This document shows, piece by piece, positions 1-7,193 of a stretch of DNA of 18,419 bases; position 1 is the first letter of the stretch, and every line of letters begins with the position of its first letter. The translations under genes were made by a program, and so were the position numbers. Source of the stretch: JAWLGJ01 sp041685145 (GTDB lineage Bacteria > Pseudomonadota > Alphaproteobacteria > Rhodospirillales > Magnetospirillaceae); NCBI GenBank assembly GCA_041685145.1, contig JAWLGJ010000053.1, positions 1 through 18,419 on the forward strand, read 5' to 3'. The notes below the pieces were generated by a model. That model had not been told where the DNA came from and did no database searches. It worked only from the letters and a program-made list of their open reading frames with translations.

Positions 1-157
1 TGCTGCACCAGACGGTGACCTCGTGCACGCCGCCGTCGCGGTAGTTCTTGGCGACGGGGAAGCGGCCGCACTGGCGTTCGAGATCGGCGAAGACGCGGTA
101 GCGGCCCTCCGCCTTCAACTCATGCAGCCTCGATGCGAAATAGGCTTCGTAGTCCAT
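1..157 (-). CDS. hemA: 5-aminolevulinate synthase, N-terminal part (cut by window edge)
   Basis: Pyridoxal-phosphate enzyme that condenses glycine with succinyl-CoA to 5-aminolevulinate, the first step of tetrapyrrole synthesis by the Shemin (C4) route typical of Alphaproteobacteria. Only the first 52 codons are present; the gene runs off the left edge. The protein starts MDYEAYFASRLHELK, then has the stretches EGRYRVFADLER and VHEVTVWCS, a pattern characteristic of the N-terminus of bacterial ALAS. The ATG (complement of 155-157) has a GAGGGGA Shine-Dalgarno about ten bases upstream. The catalytic lysine and PLP site lie outside the window, so activity cannot be judged. The gene follows the MFS transporter on the same strand after about 190 bases, which contain a candidate promoter and an FNR-like box, so independent transcription is likely. 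Confidence 0.9.
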   Translation of the reverse strand, partial: MDYEAYFASRLHELKAEGRYRVFADLERQCGRFPVAKNYRDGGVHEVTVWCS

Positions 158-196
158 GATCGGGATTCCCCTCACGCCCCTGCCGCCGGAACGGGT

Positions 197-225
197 ATAC
201 TACGAATTCATCCCTAGCGGCGCAA
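197..225 (-). promoter_or_regulatory. Candidate sigma-70-type promoter of hemA
   Basis: On the minus strand TTGCGC (225-220) is followed after 17 bases by TAGTAT (202-197), which matches the -10 consensus at four of six positions. A start near 190 would leave a leader of about 33 bases with a good Shine-Dalgarno. An alternative is the perfect -35 hexamer TTGACA at 252-247, but no good -10 lies 16-18 bases beyond it. Assignment is by eye only. Confidence 0.35.
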
Positions 226-238
226 ACCAAACCGCGCC

Positions 239-252
239 TTAACCCATGTCAA
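239..252. promoter_or_regulatory. FNR/FnrL-type binding site upstream of hemA
   Basis: Read on the minus strand, the 14 bases are TTGACATGGGTTAA. The FNR/FnrL consensus is TTGAY-N4-RTCAA, and nine of its ten specified positions match. The centre lies about 88 bases before the hemA start and about 55 bases before the predicted transcription start. In Rhodobacter, hemA is known to respond to oxygen through FnrL, so the location makes sense. One mismatch and a spacing that is not one of the canonical activator positions keep confidence moderate. Confidence 0.4.
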
Positions 253-346
253 TTGCCCGATTCGGCGCGCTTGCGGGCGGCGCGGGCGCACCCGGCGCGT
301 CGTCCGGATGCGATGGTTGCCGGTGCCGCTCGGCAACCGGCGGTGC

Positions 347-1627
347 CTAGGCGGCGTCGGCGGGCATCCGCACCGTGGCCAGCACCGCCAGGCCGGCGCC
401 GAAAAACAACAGCACCACCGCCAAGCCCCAACGCTGGCTGCCGGTCATCGCCGTCACCGCCCCCACCAGCAACGGCCCCAGGAAGGCGGTGGCCTTGCCG
501 GCCATCGCGTACAGGCCGAACAGCTCGGTGCCGCGTTCCTTCGGCGCCAGCCGGGCCATGAGGGTGCGGCTGGCCGCCTGCCCCGGGCCGACGAAAATGC
601 CCAGCGCCGCCCCCAGCGCCCAGAACCACGCCACCTCGCGGACCAGCAGGATTCCCAGGCTGCACAGCATCAGCCCCCCCAGCGCCAGCATCACCGTGCG
701 CTTCGGCCCCAGCCAGTCATCGACCCAGCCGAAGCCGAAGGCGCCGATGCCGGCGGTGACGTTGAGCAGGATGCCGAAGGCGATGATCTCGCCCATTTCC
801 ATGCCGAAGACGCCGGCGGCGTAGATGCCGCCGAAGGCGAAGATGGTGACGAAGCCGTCTGCGTAGAGGGTGTGCGCCAGCAGGTAGCGCGCCACCGGCC
901 CCAGGCGCGGCAGCTCCCGCAGCGTCGCCCACAGCCGCCGCAATCCCTCGCGCACCGCCGCCGCCGGCCCGCGTTCGCCGCGCGGGCGGTCGGGGGTGAA
1001 CAGGAACAGCGGCAGCGCGAACACCAGCAGCCACGCCGCCACCAGCGGGCCGACCACCCGGATGTGCTCGGCCGCATCCGTGGACAGACCCAGCAGCGGC
1101 GCCTCGGCGCGCACGAAGCCGAACAGCGCCAGAACCAGCGCCGCCAGCCCGCCCAGATAGCCCAGCCCCCAGGCCCAGCCCGACAGGCGCCCCATCCGCC
1201 CCGGCGCCGCCAGGTCGTTGAGCATGGCGTTGTAGAACACCGCCGCGTACTCAAAGGCGATGTTGGACAGCGCCACCCACACCATCGCCCACAGGACGAA
1301 GGCGGGGTCGGGGCGCGCCCACCACAGCATGGTGGCGCCGGCTGCGCACAGCAGCGTGAAGGCCAGCAGCCAGGGCTTGCGCCGCCCGGCGGCGTCGGCG
1401 ATAGCGCCCAGCACGGGGCTGCCCAGGGCGATGAACACGCCGCCGAGGCCGATGGCCATGCCCCACAGCGCCTGCCCCTCGGCCTCGTCGCCGACCACGG
1501 CGCGGCCGAAATAGGCCGGGAAGATGAAGGTGACGATCAGGGTTGTGTAGGGCGAGTTGGCCCAGTCGTACAGCGCCCAGGCAGCGCGCCCGCGCCACGC
1601 CCCGCCGCCGCCGTCGTCCTGCCCCAT
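347..1627 (-). CDS. MFS transporter, UMF1/Atg22-like family
   Basis: Integral inner-membrane permease of the major facilitator superfamily, about 426 residues with roughly twelve hydrophobic segments. Near the N-terminus is AWALYDWANSPYTTLI, the hallmark of the Atg22-like (UMF1) branch, followed by a loop ending in GAIADAAGRRKPW, which corresponds to the MFS loop 2-3 signature. Yeast Atg22 exports amino acids from the vacuole, but substrates of bacterial members are mostly unknown, so none is assigned. The ATG at 1627 was chosen because GGAG lies eight bases upstream. Longer in-frame starts at 1666 and 1699 would add a low-complexity leader without a clear Shine-Dalgarno. It is divergent from the AsmA gene and upstream of hemA on the same strand. 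Its relation to heme synthesis, if any, is unknown. Confidence 0.8.
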   Translation of the reverse strand: MGQDDGGGGAWRGRAAWALYDWANSPYTTLIVTFIFPAYFGRAVVGDEAEGQALWGMAIGLGGVFIALGSPVLGAIADAAGRRKPWLLAFTLLCAAGATMLWWARPDPAFVLWAMVWVALSNIAFEYAAVFYNAMLNDLAAPGRMGRLSGWAWGLGYLGGLAALVLALFGFVRAEAPLLGLSTDAAEHIRVVGPLVAAWLLVFALPLFLFTPDRPRGERGPAAAVREGLRRLWATLRELPRLGPVARYLLAHTLYADGFVTIFAFGGIYAAGVFGMEMGEIIAFGILLNVTAGIGAFGFGWVDDWLGPKRTVMLALGGLMLCSLGILLVREVAWFWALGAALGIFVGPGQAASRTLMARLAPKERGTELFGLYAMAGKATAFLGPLLVGAVTAMTGSQRWGLAVVLLFFGAGLAVLATVRMPADAA

Positions 1628-1795
1628 GCCGTCCGCTCCGCCACAGCCGCCTTGTGTGCAGGGCATCCTGCGCGGCGCCGGTGCGGTTGTCGAGCCCACG
1701 TCCGCGCGCCCGCCGGCCCATGCGGATCAACCGAGGTGACGAGGCGGCGGCGCACCATTTCCCCGTACTTGTCCGGGCACGGGCCGCCTTGCCAT

Positions 1796-1824
1796 TTGCC
1801 TGTGCCGCCGCGACCACATAGATT
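1796..1824 (+). promoter_or_regulatory. Candidate promoter of the AsmA gene
   Basis: TTGCCT (1796-1801), a 17-base spacer, then TAGATT (1819-1824) match the sigma-70 consensus at four of six positions in each hexamer. Transcription from about 1831 would give a leader of about 20 bases containing CGGAG. No other strong element was seen in the 223-base divergent gap with the MFS gene. Confidence 0.4.
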
Positions 1825-1850
1825 TCAAGAACAATCGCGGAGCGCATGGT

Positions 1851-4800
1851 GTGAAGAAGGTTCTTATTGTCGTGTCGGTCCTGGTGGGGCTGCTGCTCGT
1901 CGGTGCCCTGGCCGCGCCCACCTTCGTCGACTGGAACCGCTACAAGGACCGCATCGCCGCCCGCCTCGAAGACCAGTTGGGCCGCCAGGTCAGCATCGCC
2001 GGCGACCTGTCGATGACATTGCTGCCGGCGCCGGCGCTGGCCGCCGACGACCTGGCGGTGGGCGGCGACGGCGGCAACCACGGCGACCGTCTCAGCGTCA
2101 AGTCGCTGCGCCTGCGCCTGGTGCCGTCGGCACTTCTGCAGGGGCGCCTGCAGGTGGCTTCGCTGGTCCTCGTCGAGCCGGTGTTGGCGCTGAGCGAACT
2201 GCCGGACCCGCCGCGGCGGGCTGGTGACGACGCCGAGACCGGCGCCGGCGGCGATGACCGCCTCGGCATCGCCTTCGACAGCCTGGTGGTCGAGGACGGC
2301 ACCGTCGTCTATGGCGTCGCGGGCGAAGGCGTCGAAAGGGTCGAGGACATCGACCTGACCTTCCGCGGCGACCTGTCGGGGCCGCTGGCCTTCGACGGCG
2401 AGGCAAGCTGGCGCGGGTTGCGTCTGCAGGCCCGCGGCGACACCGGGCGGTTCCAGCGGGGGTCGGTGCCGCTGGCGCTGGATGTCGCCCTGCCGCGGGC
2501 GTCAACCCGCGCCGTCTTCGAGGGGCGGTGGAGCGAGGGCGCCGAGGGGGCGCCGCTCGTCGGGCGGCTGACCGTGTCGGGCAGCGACCTGGCGGCGTTG
2601 GCGACGGTGGCCGGATTGGAGGCGCCGCAGGCGGCCGGGCGGCGCTTCCGCGTCGAAGGCAGCCTGCGCGGGCAAGGCCGGCGCGTGGCGCTGGACGACG
2701 TTTCGCTGCTGGTGGGCGAGACCGAAGGCAGCGGCGCCGTCAGCCTCGCCCTGGAGGCCGTGCCGCGCGCCGATGTCGCGCTCGCCTTCCGCAGCCTCGA
2801 CCTCGACACGGCCCTGGCCGCCGTCGCGCCGCCGCCCGCCGAGGGCGCCGGGGCGCCGCCGTCCGCCCCGGACGACGCGGGCTTCGCGCTGCCGTCGGGA
2901 TTCGCGGCGACGCTGGATCTTTCCGCCGATGCCGTGGTCTGGCGCGGCGCCATCCTGCGCCAGGGTGAGTTGCAGGCGGCGCTGCGCGAGGGTGTGCTGA
3001 GCGTCGAGCGCTTCAGCGCCTTCGGGCCCGGCGGCTCCGATATCACCGCCTATGGCGAGGTCCGCGCGGCCGACGGCGTGCCCGCCTTCGAGGCCGAGTT
3101 CGAGACCGCCGCCGACAATCTGCGGGCGGTGCTCGACTGGCTGGGGGTGGCGGTGCCGGACCTGCCGCCGGACCGGCTGCGCAAATTCGCCGCCAAGGGT
3201 GCCGTGCGCGGGACGCCCGCCAGCCTGCAGATTCCCGAGGTGGAACTGTGGCTGGACACCTCCCACGCCCGCGCCGCCGCCAACATCCAGCGCGGCGGGC
3301 GCCTGGCGGTGGGGGCCAATATTTCCCTCGACACCCTCAACCTCGACGCCTATCGGCCGCCGCCGGCGCAAACGGCCGAGGGCGAGGCCCGCGCCGAGGC
3401 ACCGTTGCCGGGCGGCGACTGGGCTCTGCTGACCCTCATGGACGCCAATCTGCGGGCGCGGGTGGAGCGCCTGACGGTGGGCGGACGCACGCTGCGCGAC
3501 GTCACCCTGGACGGCACTCTGCTGGATGGCGACGTCACCCTGCGCGAGGCACGGGCCGGCGATGTCGAGGGCGTCGGCGCGGTGGCGCTGGCCGGCGGCG
3601 TTGCGGGTCTGGCCGGAGGCGCGCCGGTCTTCGACGAATTGGCCTTTACCGTGCAAACCCCGGACCCGGCGCGGGTGCTGCGTCTCGCGGGGCTGGAGCC
3701 GCCGGTGGACATGGCGGGCCTGTCGCCGGCGTCGCTGGCCGCGACCCTCGACGGGCCCGTCGACAACCTCGGCATCAGCAGCGAGAACAGCCTGGGCGCC
3801 GGCCGACTGGCCGTGACCGGGACGGTCCAGGAGTTGCCGGGCCCGCCCAGCTATCGGCTGGAGGTATCGGCATCGCACCCCGACACCGCCGTCGTTGTCG
3901 GCACCGTTTGGCCCGGATACCGGCCGGCGGGGACGCCGGGCGCGTTCGACTTCAGCGGCCGCATTGCCGGCGACGGCGAGGAGGTGGCCCTTGGCGGGGT
4001 GACGCTCAGTGCCGGCGAGGTTCGCCTGCGGGGCGAGGCAACGGTGGCCCTGGCCGCGCGCCCGCGCATCGCCGCGACGGTGCGGGGCGGCGATCTTGAC
4101 CTCGGCCCGCTGTTGCCCGCCGACAGCACCGCCCTGCGGCTGCGGCCGCCCCCGGGGGTGATTCCGGCGGTGCTGGGCGGCGCCGGGGCCGGGAGTGGCA
4201 GCGCCCCGCCGCGCCTGCAACCCGCGCAGGCGCGGCCGGCGGCGCCGCCGGCGGGCTCGCCGTGGTCGACGACGCCGCTGCCCATCGGCTGGTTCGACGC
4301 CGCCGACGCGGAGGTGACGTTCAGCGCCGATTCGCTGGCCGTCGGCGGTCACCGCCTGCACAACCCCGTCGCCACGCTCGCCCTCGCCGAGGCCACGGCG
4401 CGGGTGGAGCGGCTGAAGGCCGACCTGTTCGGCGGCGCCTTCACCCTGAGCGCTCAGCTTGCCGGCGACGGCAGCGCCGCCGCGCAAGCCACATTGGTCA
4501 ACGCCGCCGTCGACGAGGCCCTGGAACTGGCGCCGGGCATTGCCCTGGTTGCGGGGCGGCTGTCGGCCGAGGCGGAGGTGGCGGGGCGCGGCGACAGCAG
4601 CTTCGCGTTGGTCAGCAGCCTGTCCGGCACCGGGCGCATGGAGGTGCTGGAGGGCGTGGTGGAGGGAATCGACCTCGCCGGAACCAGTCGCAGCCTGCGG
4701 CGCCTGGACGGCGTCGCCGGGCTGCTGGCGACGGTGCGCGAGGGCTTCTTCGGCGGCCGGACGACCTTTGACGAATTGCGGGGCAGCTTTGCCATCAACG

Positions 4801-5171
4801 ACGGCGTGGTCGCCAGCGACGACGTGCGCCTCGTCTCCGAGGCGGGCACCGGAGGGATGAACGCGCTGATCGATCTGCCGGCCTGGAGCCTCGACGCGCG
4901 CGGCAGCTTCGCGCTGGCGGAATTCCCCGAGGCGCCGCCGCTGGCCATCCGCCTGCAAGGCGCCCTCGACAGCCCCCGGCGCAGCATCGACATCGAGCAG
5001 CTTCAAGGCTATCTCATCAGCCGCGGCCTGACCCGCCTGCTGCCGCAGCGTCAGGAGGCCGAGCCCGCGCCGGCGCCGGAGGAGCAGACCGGCGAGACTC
5101 CCCGCGACGACTTCGAGCCCGAGGACATCATGCGCGGCCTGCTGGACATGCTGGAACAGCGCCGCCGCTGA
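1851..5171 (+). CDS. AsmA-family inner-membrane/periplasmic protein
   Basis: A 1106-residue envelope protein anchored by one N-terminal membrane segment (residues about 4-23), with the rest in the periplasm. Right after the anchor, FVDWNRYKDRIAARLEDQLG with the following V-x-I-x-G-D-L is the typical AsmA N-terminus. The C-terminal third carries the AsmA-like C-terminal pattern (LSGTGRMEVLEGVVEGIDLA, then a DELRGSF stretch). A Pro/Ala/Gly-rich linker lies near residues 765-805 and a charged tail ends the protein. AsmA-like proteins (TamB, YhdP, AsmA) are bridge-type lipid transfer or outer-membrane assembly factors, so a lipid transport role is inferred. The GTG start has CGGAG about eight bases upstream. 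The nearby ATG at 1846 is out of frame and meets a stop after one further codon (ATG GTG TGA). The stop codon abuts that of the convergent DUF454 gene. Confidence 0.88.
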   Translation: MKKVLIVVSVLVGLLLVGALAAPTFVDWNRYKDRIAARLEDQLGRQVSIAGDLSMTLLPAPALAADDLAVGGDGGNHGDRLSVKSLRLRLVPSALLQGRLQVASLVLVEPVLALSELPDPPRRAGDDAETGAGGDDRLGIAFDSLVVEDGTVVYGVAGEGVERVEDIDLTFRGDLSGPLAFDGEASWRGLRLQARGDTGRFQRGSVPLALDVALPRASTRAVFEGRWSEGAEGAPLVGRLTVSGSDLAALATVAGLEAPQAAGRRFRVEGSLRGQGRRVALDDVSLLVGETEGSGAVSLALEAVPRADVALAFRSLDLDTALAAVAPPPAEGAGAPPSAPDDAGFALPSGFAATLDLSADAVVWRGAILRQGELQAALREGVLSVERFSAFGPGGSDITAYGEVRAADGVPAFEAEFETAADNLRAVLDWLGVAVPDLPPDRLRKFAAKGAVRGTPASLQIPEVELWLDTSHARAAANIQRGGRLAVGANISLDTLNLDAYRPPPAQTAEGEARAEAPLPGGDWALLTLMDANLRARVERLTVGGRTLRDVTLDGTLLDGDVTLREARAGDVEGVGAVALAGGVAGLAGGAPVFDELAFTVQTPDPARVLRLAGLEPPVDMAGLSPASLAATLDGPVDNLGISSENSLGAGRLAVTGTVQELPGPPSYRLEVSASHPDTAVVVGTVWPGYRPAGTPGAFDFSGRIAGDGEEVALGGVTLSAGEVRLRGEATVALAARPRIAATVRGGDLDLGPLLPADSTALRLRPPPGVIPAVLGGAGAGSGSAPPRLQPAQARPAAPPAGSPWSTTPLPIGWFDAADAEVTFSADSLAVGGHRLHNPVATLALAEATARVERLKADLFGGAFTLSAQLAGDGSAAAQATLVNAAVDEALELAPGIALVAGRLSAEAEVAGRGDSSFALVSSLSGTGRMEVLEGVVEGIDLAGTSRSLRRLDGVAGLLATVREGFFGGRTTFDELRGSFAINDGVVASDDVRLVSEAGTGGMNALIDLPAWSLDARGSFALAEFPEAPPLAIRLQGALDSPRRSIDIEQLQGYLISRGLTRLLPQRQEAEPAPAPEEQTGETPRDDFEPEDIMRGLLDMLEQRRR

Positions 5172-5561
5172 TCAGCCCTCGCACCGGGGCGGGCGGCTGG
5201 GCTTGGTGAGGATGTACCCGGCGCCGGAGCCCATGCCCAACCCCATCGCCGCGATCAAGGGCCAGGGGGTGTCGGTGAAGCCGATCACCCAGGTCATGCT
5301 GGCGACCATCGCCGTCAAGGCAATGGCCTTGGTGTGGCGGGGGATGACGCGGTACTTCTCCCAGCGTTGCAGGGGCGGGCCCAGCAGGCGGTGGTGGAAC
5401 AGCCAGTCGTGGAAGCGGTCCGAACTGCGCGCGAAGGCCCACAGCGCCACGAGCAGGAAAGGCGTGGTCGGCAGCACGGGCAGGACGGCGCCAAGCAGCC
5501 CCAGGGCCACACACAGCCACCCCGCCGCGATCAACAGCAACCGTTTCGCCCGCTCGCGCAT
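5172..5561 (-). CDS. DUF454 (YbaN family) small membrane protein
   Basis: A 129-residue inner-membrane protein with an N-terminal Arg/Lys cluster, then hydrophobic stretches at about residues 8-45 and 80-118. The segment with GLLGAVLPVLPTTPFLL followed by FARSS, FHDWLFHH and LGPPLQRW is the diagnostic DUF454/YbaN pattern. The molecular function of the family is unknown. The ATG at 5561 has a strong AAAGGAG ten bases upstream, which rejects longer in-frame upstream starts. It is convergent with the AsmA gene with no base between the two stop codons, and divergent from the outer-membrane protein gene. The Fur-like box at 5642-5660 lies 81 bases from its start, so shared iron control is possible but not shown. 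Confidence 0.85.
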   Translation of the reverse strand: MRERAKRLLLIAAGWLCVALGLLGAVLPVLPTTPFLLVALWAFARSSDRFHDWLFHHRLLGPPLQRWEKYRVIPRHTKAIALTAMVASMTWVIGFTDTPWPLIAAMGLGMGSGAGYILTKPSRPPRCEG

Positions 5562-5641
5562 CGCGCCGTCGCTCCTTTCGGCCGGCAAAGATAAGCGGGT
5601 TGGCGCCGCCCCGCCACAGCCTTCACACGAAAATCGATATG

Positions 5642-5660
5642 GCGAATGAGAACCACTCGC
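5642..5660. promoter_or_regulatory. Fur-like box 1, upstream of the outer-membrane protein gene
   Basis: GCGAATGAGAACCACTCGC is an imperfect palindrome that matches the classical 19-base Fur consensus GATAATGATAATCATTATC at 12 of 19 positions. It matches box 2 (6904-6922) at 16 of 19 positions, and both are followed by ACAG after a three-base gap. It is about 105 bases upstream of the GTG start of the porin-like gene and 81 bases from the divergent DUF454 start. The repeated motif is seen directly; Fur as its binder is inference from the consensus and from the bfd target at box 2. Confidence 0.6.
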
Positions 5661-5765
5661 GATACAGTCCGGCTTGTCCACATCGGGGTTGGGGGAATGG
5701 AGCGGGCTCGGCCGCGCCTCCACGGCCTCCGGCCAGCAACACCGTCTGCCCAAGGGGGAAAAACA

Positions 5766-6848
5766 GTGCAACGAGCAACACTCCTGGCCGCCCTGGCGGC
5801 CCTTGTCGCCGCGCCGGCCGCCGCCGAGCCGGCGTCCCCGCGCCTCAGCGGCGGGATCGGCCTCGAATTCCAGCACGACTGGACGCATGACGCCGACGAC
5901 CCCGACGCCCGCGGGCACGATACCTACGCCACCATCGAATCCGTCGCCGTGCTGCGCCTGACCGACCGGCTGTCCATCGAAGGCGTCGCGATCCTTGAGC
6001 CGGTGCAGGATCGCGGCCCCGGACGCGACCGCTTCGCCGACGACCACGGCCTTTATGTGGATACCCTACAGGTGCTCTACGAGCTCGACGGGCTGACGCT
6101 GCACGCCGGCAAATTCGCCGCGCCCTTCGGGCTGGCGCAGGACGCCGTGCCGGGGCTGTTCGGCGACACGGTCTCGGAGGGCTACGAACTGACCGAGCGC
6201 CTGGGCGTCGGCGTCGCGACCGGCTTTGCGGCCCCGGGGGCCAGCGTCGAGATCGCGGCGGCGGCCTTCCGCAAGGACACCTCGGTTCTCGGCCGGTCCT
6301 ACACAACCCGGCGCGGGCGTCTGCGACTGGACGATGGCGGCGGCGGAAACACGGACGGCCCCGAGAACATCTCGGCCGCCGTCACCGTCGGCGACATGGC
6401 GGCCGCGCCCGGTCTGACGCTTCGACTCTCGGCGCTGCGCCAGGGCAAGGGGCGCGGCGACGCCGACGGCACCTGGGCCTGGGCGCTGGGGGCCGTTCAC
6501 GAAGTCGCGCTCGACAACGGCGTGGTGCTGGCGCCGATGGTGGAATACGCGCGCGCCGTCGATGCCATCGGCGTCAACGACGCCGCCTACACGGCCGGCG
6601 CCCGCGAGGATTACGTCACCGCCGGGCTGGGGCTGGCATACGGCAACTGGAACGCCGCCCTGGCGGCGGGGCAGCGGACGGGTGACGTGCCCGGCCTCGC
6701 CACCGCCAAGGACCGCTTCGGCCAGATGTCCGCCGGCTATGCGTTCGACAACGGCATCGGCATCGAGGTCGGGTGGGTCCATCTCGACGAGGGCGGGCAG
6801 GACTCGCAGACCCTGGGCGCGGTGGTCGCGTATTCGATGGTCTTCTGA
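5766..6848 (+). CDS. Outer-membrane beta-barrel protein, putative LbtU-like siderophore/iron porin
   Basis: A 360-residue exported protein. The signal peptide spans residues 1-20 and ends in AAA before EPASPR. Alternating hydrophobic strands fill the rest, and the C-terminus ends in phenylalanine (VAYSMVF), as expected for a BAM-assembled outer-membrane protein. The motif LHAGKFAAPFG (G115-K116-F117 to G122) in a strand-turn context resembles the G-[KQ]-F-x-x-PFG segment of LbtU-like proteins; Legionella LbtU is a siderophore receptor. This family call is tentative, and a phosphate-selective-type or generic porin remains possible. The GTG start was chosen because it begins the signal peptide and follows AAGGGGGAA; an in-frame ATG at 5646 would lie inside the Fur-like box. 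A hairpin follows the gene. Iron-repressed expression is inferred from the box. Confidence 0.6.
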   Translation: MQRATLLAALAALVAAPAAAEPASPRLSGGIGLEFQHDWTHDADDPDARGHDTYATIESVAVLRLTDRLSIEGVAILEPVQDRGPGRDRFADDHGLYVDTLQVLYELDGLTLHAGKFAAPFGLAQDAVPGLFGDTVSEGYELTERLGVGVATGFAAPGASVEIAAAAFRKDTSVLGRSYTTRRGRLRLDDGGGGNTDGPENISAAVTVGDMAAAPGLTLRLSALRQGKGRGDADGTWAWALGAVHEVALDNGVVLAPMVEYARAVDAIGVNDAAYTAGAREDYVTAGLGLAYGNWNAALAAGQRTGDVPGLATAKDRFGQMSAGYAFDNGIGIEVGWVHLDEGGQDSQTLGAVVAYSMVF

Positions 6849-6854
6849 CCCCCG

Positions 6855-6885
6855 CGCCGGCGGTGCGCCCCCACGACCGCCGGCG
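6855..6885 (+). terminator. Hairpin terminator candidate after the porin-like gene
   Basis: CGCCGGCGGT (6855-6864) pairs perfectly with ACCGCCGGCG (6876-6885) across an 11-base loop, starting six bases after the stop codon. There is no T tract, so termination efficiency is uncertain. It separates the porin-like gene from bfd, which has its own box. Confidence 0.45.
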
Positions 6886-6903
6886 GCGCCGCTAGACTTC
6901 CCC

Positions 6904-6922
6904 GCGAGTGCGAACCGCTCGC
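6904..6922. promoter_or_regulatory. Fur-like box 2, upstream of bfd
   Basis: GCGAGTGCGAACCGCTCGC has perfect five-base arms (GCGAG/CTCGC) and is a close copy of box 1. It ends 16 bases before the bfd start codon. The sequence CATAAC just after it could act as a -10, so a bound repressor would block polymerase. bfd is a well-known Fur-repressed gene in other proteobacteria, which supports the reading as a Fur operator. Confidence 0.6.
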
Positions 6923-6938
6923 ATAACAGGGAGTGGGC

Positions 6939-7136
6939 ATGTACGTCTGTATCTGCAACGGCCTGACCGACCGCGACTTCCGCCGTGCGGCTGAATCCGG
7001 TGTTGCCACCGTTGGCGCCGCCTTTCAGTTCCTGGGGGCTGCGCCGCGCTGCGGCCGTTGCATCGATTGCGTCCGTGGGATCGTCGAGGAGCGGGAACCG
7101 GTCCGTGTCGATGCCTATGCCGTGGCGGCGGAATGA
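6939..7136 (+). CDS. bfd: Bacterioferritin-associated ferredoxin, [2Fe-2S]
   Basis: A 65-residue protein with four cysteines at 4, 6, 38 and 41 (MYVCICNGLTD and RCGRC), the same positions as in E. coli Bfd. Bfd passes electrons to the heme of bacterioferritin so that stored ferric iron is released, mainly in iron-poor cells. The ATG at 6939 has AGGGAG five bases upstream; an alternative GTG at 6933 lies inside that Shine-Dalgarno. The usual partner gene bfr is not in this window. The Fur-like box directly upstream fits induction on iron starvation. Another (2Fe-2S)-binding BFD-domain protein of unknown partner is possible, but length and cysteine positions favour true Bfd. Confidence 0.85.
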   Translation: MYVCICNGLTDRDFRRAAESGVATVGAAFQFLGAAPRCGRCIDCVRGIVEEREPVRVDAYAVAAE

Positions 7137-7193
7137 CCTCAGGCCGTCGCGTGTCGCTTGCGTCGTTGCCGCCGCGCCCCCACTGTTGGCGTC

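Noticed and set aside
158..346. Possible small gene between the MFS transporter and hemA
   Set aside because: Short open frames here lack a Shine-Dalgarno and recognisable sequence; the region is better read as the hemA control region.
308..2227. A 639-codon open frame on the plus strand
   Set aside because: Antisense to the MFS transporter and then overlapping the AsmA gene out of frame; Gln/His/Arg-rich with no domain.
2502..5006. An 834-codon open frame on the minus strand
   Set aside because: Antisense shadow of the AsmA gene with Arg/Gly/Gln-rich composition and no recognisable domain.
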